From: Phycisphaerae bacterium
GTDB lineage: Bacteria; Planctomycetota; Phycisphaerae; UBA1845
NCBI GenBank assembly: GCA_020056715.1
Contig: JAGVHG010000078.1
Coordinates: 1-54,820 of the forward strand
Direction: 5' to 3'
Length of the DNA: 54,820 nucleotides
Within the stretch, counting starts at the first letter, position 1. Every line of letters begins with the position of its first letter. The position numbers were made by a program, and so were the translations under genes. Shown piece by piece: positions 52,850 through 54,820 of the stretch. The notes under the pieces were generated by a model that saw only the letters and a program-made list of their open reading frames with translations, did not search any database and had not been told where the DNA came from.

Positions 52850-53230
52850 TCATCCCGGAAACTGCGCCGGCGAAACGCCAAGATCGACGATACTGCACGC
52901 GAGGATGGGGTCGAGACCTAGTGATTCCGCTTCGGTGACAAGTTCTTCGCTTTCCGCGCCGGGGTTGACGAAAAACTCCGCCGGATCGACGGCGGCGATG
53001 GAGGGCAAGGCCTTGATGCCCAGCGACGACGGCAGATACAACGTCACACGGTCGATCTTCACCGGGATCTGCTCGATCGACGTATAGACCTTTAAGCCTT
53101 CGATTTCGCCGCCTTTGGGATTGACCGGATACACGTTCCAGCCTTGGGCGACGTAGGCCCTGACGGCCTTGTTGCTGTACTTGGTACGATCACTGGACGC
53201 GCCGATCACGGCGACGGTTTGCTTGGCCAT
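52850..53230 (-). CDS. CoA-binding domain protein (YccU-like)
   Basis: 126 residues from ATG 53230, preceded by GGAGGA; the longer frame upstream lacks family similarity. CoA_binding Rossmann-like fold: AVIGASSDRTKYSNKAVRAY, YPVNPKGGEIEG, LPSSLGIKALPSIAAVDPAE. Function unknown; probably binds CoA or a nucleotide. Between two convergent-divergent genes. Confidence 0.8.
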   Translation of the reverse strand: MAKQTVAVIGASSDRTKYSNKAVRAYVAQGWNVYPVNPKGGEIEGLKVYTSIEQIPVKIDRVTLYLPSSLGIKALPSIAAVDPAEFFVNPGAESEELVTEAESLGLDPILACSIVDLGVSPAQFPG

Positions 53231-53387
53231 GGTGGGTTTCCGATCCTCCGACAACGCAAAGCTGACCGTAGCCGATGGGCGGGGATCGGTCAATATTAAG
53301 GCCATGAGCATCGTCGCGGCTCGTGGCCGAGGATGTTGCGTAGACGTATGATGGCGAATCGGTCTAGGGCGTATTTGAGAAGTGAAA

Positions 53388-54173
53388 ATGAGCATGAATT
53401 CCTCACCCGTGGAAGTGGTCGTCCTGGGTAGCGGCACGTCGCACGGCGTGCCGATGATCGGCTGCCGCTGCCCGGTGTGTACTTCCGACGATCCCCACGA
53501 CAAGCGGACCCGGCCCAGCATTTTCGTGCGAATGGGCGCATTGCGGATTTTGGTGGACACGGCCCCGGAGCTGCGGCTGCAGTGCCTCACCCAGGGGATC
53601 GACGCGGTGGATGCGGTGCTCTTCACCCACCACCACGCGGACCATGTCATGGGGCTGGATGATATGCGGCGGTTCAACTGGCTGATGAAAAAAGCGATGC
53701 CATGTTATGGCACGAAGCGGACGCTGGACGAACTCCGCCGGATGTTCGCGTACGCCTTCGAGCCCGCCGCTGATTCGCCCCACAGCCGGCCGGAGCTGGA
53801 GCTGCGCATCATCGACCGCGAGCCGTTCACCGTCGGCGAAGAGACTATTGTGCCCATCCCGCTGTTGCACGGGTCGATGCCGGTGCTTGGTTTTCGTTTC
53901 GGACGATTCGCTTATTGCACGGACTGCAGCCACATACCCGATGAATCCCTGGACCTTTTGCACGATCTTGAGGTGCTGGTCCTCGACGCCTTGCGGCCTA
54001 AGCCCCACGCGACGCATTTCAGCGTGGAGCAGGCCGTGGATATGGCCCGACGCATCGGCGCGGGGCGGACCTACTTCACGCACATGGCCCATGAGCTTAA
54101 CCACGCCGACACCAACCGCGGATTGCCCAAGGGGATGGAACTGGCCCACGACGGGTTGCGGTTTTCAGCGTAG
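53388..54173 (+). CDS. MBL-fold metallo-hydrolase (PhnP-like)
   Basis: 261 residues. Zinc motif FTHHHADHVMGLDD (HxHxDH), RPSIFVRM region with Cys-rich IGCRCPVCTS near residues 23-32 as in PhnP-like phosphodiesterases, later YCTDCSHIP and LVLDALR (second Asp). PhnP hydrolyses cyclic phosphodiesters; the substrate here is unknown. Start ATG 53388. Confidence 0.85.
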   Translation: MSMNSSPVEVVVLGSGTSHGVPMIGCRCPVCTSDDPHDKRTRPSIFVRMGALRILVDTAPELRLQCLTQGIDAVDAVLFTHHHADHVMGLDDMRRFNWLMKKAMPCYGTKRTLDELRRMFAYAFEPAADSPHSRPELELRIIDREPFTVGEETIVPIPLLHGSMPVLGFRFGRFAYCTDCSHIPDESLDLLHDLEVLVLDALRPKPHATHFSVEQAVDMARRIGAGRTYFTHMAHELNHADTNRGLPKGMELAHDGLRFSA

Positions 54174-54183
54174 TTCAACCCCC

Positions 54184-54693
54184 TCATCGGTTCTTGGATT
54201 TTCCGTAAACATCGGTACTCAGGTATTTCAGACCGGAATCCACCATCAGCGTAACCACTTGAGCATCCGGTCCCAATTGCTTTGCCACTCGAATCGCCGC
54301 GACGACATTTGCGCCTGAAGAGGTCCCTGCGAATAGAGCCTCCTCCCTTGCCAAACGCCTGGCCATATCCTTGGCGTCGGCGGTTGTGACCGGGACGATC
54401 TCATCCACGAGCCTTGGTTCCCATAGAGGAGGAGTATAACCAATACCCACTCCTTCGATTTTGTGCGGTCCGGCTTGACCACCCAGTAATACCGCGGACT
54501 CGGCCGGCTCGACTACTACTATCTTAATACTCGGCATGTAACGCTTTAACACAGTGGCCACTCCGCGCGAAGACGCCGCAGTACCCACACACTGAACAAA
54601 TGCATCAACCTCTCCATTGGTTTGATTCCATATTTCCTCGCCCAATGGATAGTAGCCCGCGATACTGTCGCAATTATTGAGTTGGTCGGTCAA
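54184..54693 (-). CDS. Cysteine synthase, C-terminal part only
   Basis: 169 residues recognisable of a PLP-dependent cysteine synthase family member: LTDQLNNCDSIAGYYPLGEE, VGTAASSRGVATVLKR, GPHKIEGVGIGYTPPLW, LFAGTSSGANVVAAI (PLP phosphate loop), LMVDSGLKYLSTDVYG. The N-terminal half with the PLP lysine is missing. The frame stays open upstream to the window edge (54820), but upstream of about 54730 the sequence no longer looks like the family. A plausible plus-strand gene start (GGAGG, ATG 54811) lies there. Either truncated by an insertion or continued beyond an insertion outside the window. Confidence 0.7.
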   Translation of the reverse strand: MTDQLNNCDSIAGYYPLGEEIWNQTNGEVDAFVQCVGTAASSRGVATVLKRYMPSIKIVVVEPAESAVLLGGQAGPHKIEGVGIGYTPPLWEPRLVDEIVPVTTADAKDMARRLAREEALFAGTSSGANVVAAIRVAKQLGPDAQVVTLMVDSGLKYLSTDVYGKSKNR

Positions 54694-54796
54694 GTAAGTG
54701 TGAGGCGTATGACCGATTTCTTTAGTACTACAGCGCCGGATGGGCTCACGCGAGGCTGTGAGTTGAGCCGATGAAGTCTTCCAAGTTGTTGTTTTT

Positions 54797-54813
54797 GGAG
54801 GACTTACGGCATG
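54797..54813 (+). other. Start of a plus-strand gene entering from the right edge
   Basis: GGAGG (54797-54801) followed nine bases later by ATG 54811 (ATGGATGCGA). Only three codons are visible. In the position where it interrupts the cysteine synthase, a transposase gene is the most likely reading, but that is inference. Confidence 0.3.
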
Positions 54814-54820
54814 GATGCGA

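Overview
The window looks like chromosomal DNA of a Planctomycetota bacterium, most likely Phycisphaerae-like. This is inferred from gene content, not from a marker gene: a prepilin-like protein with an H-X9-DG motif, several secreted proteins ending in dockerin-like EF-hand repeats, a BatA/VWA membrane protein, a membrane protein with a C-terminal zinc ribbon, an exosortase-like enzyme and large signalling fusions. I see no rRNA, tRNA, CRISPR array or phage genes.

Layout. 1-5.7 kb (minus strand): a run in transcription order hpf, ptsN-type EIIA, ptsH, ptsI, a DUF2344 protein and an RNase E/G that runs off the window; no sugar permease is present, so this looks like a regulatory PTS. 5.8-10.8 kb (plus): a hypothetical membrane-anchored protein, a XamI-type restriction-modification pair bracketed by a perfect 33-bp direct repeat, an H-X9-DG prepilin-like protein and a YfcE-like phosphodiesterase. 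10.9-17.9 kb: secreted proteins (two Cys-rich dockerin proteins, an aspartic-protease-like dockerin protein, a large NHL-repeat lipoprotein). 18-25.7 kb (minus): a nucleotidyltransferase pair, an AI-2E family transporter, a REC-GGDEF-REC-GAF-HD-GYP protein and a hybrid histidine kinase. 26-34.7 kb: a second nucleotidyltransferase pair, a BatA/VWA protein, an MNT/HEPN pair, a small zinc-ribbon membrane protein, DedA, a Rieske protein, an exosortase H-like enzyme with a membrane partner, and a ZIP transporter. 34.8-40.2 kb: AmrS-like radical SAM enzyme, a subtilase with a C-terminal sorting-signal-like tail, a stand-alone Clp N-domain protein and a NYN RNase. 40.2-47.5 kb: an assimilatory sulfur and siroheme operon. 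47.7-54.8 kb: hicBA, ileS, an HtrA protease, a CoA-binding protein, an MBL hydrolase and a cysteine synthase fragment.

Main discovery. The sulfur operon (APS reductase, sulfite reductase, hemA, cbiX, fused cobA-hemD, hemB) is preceded by a consensus-like promoter, a 27-codon leader peptide with six Cys codons (CCCDCCC), a strong intrinsic terminator, and an upstream segment that overlaps the leader stop codon and is complementary to the terminator's 5' arm. This has every part of a cysteine-responsive ribosome attenuator controlling sulfite reduction together with synthesis of its siroheme cofactor. The predicted transcription start lies almost on the leader ATG, so the leader may be leaderless.

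Other signals. (1) A 28-bp palindrome occurs five times, always inside an open reading frame and without breaking it: three times in the disordered N-terminus of RNase E/G, once in the exosortase and once in the ZIP transporter loop. It is read in more than one frame, recalling the Rickettsia palindromic elements. (2) At least three more short palindrome families and a 103-bp multi-hairpin repeat. (3) Degenerate 7-8 bp tandem repeats in four intergenic areas. (4) Three nucleotidyltransferase two-gene modules within 12 kb, plus hicBA.
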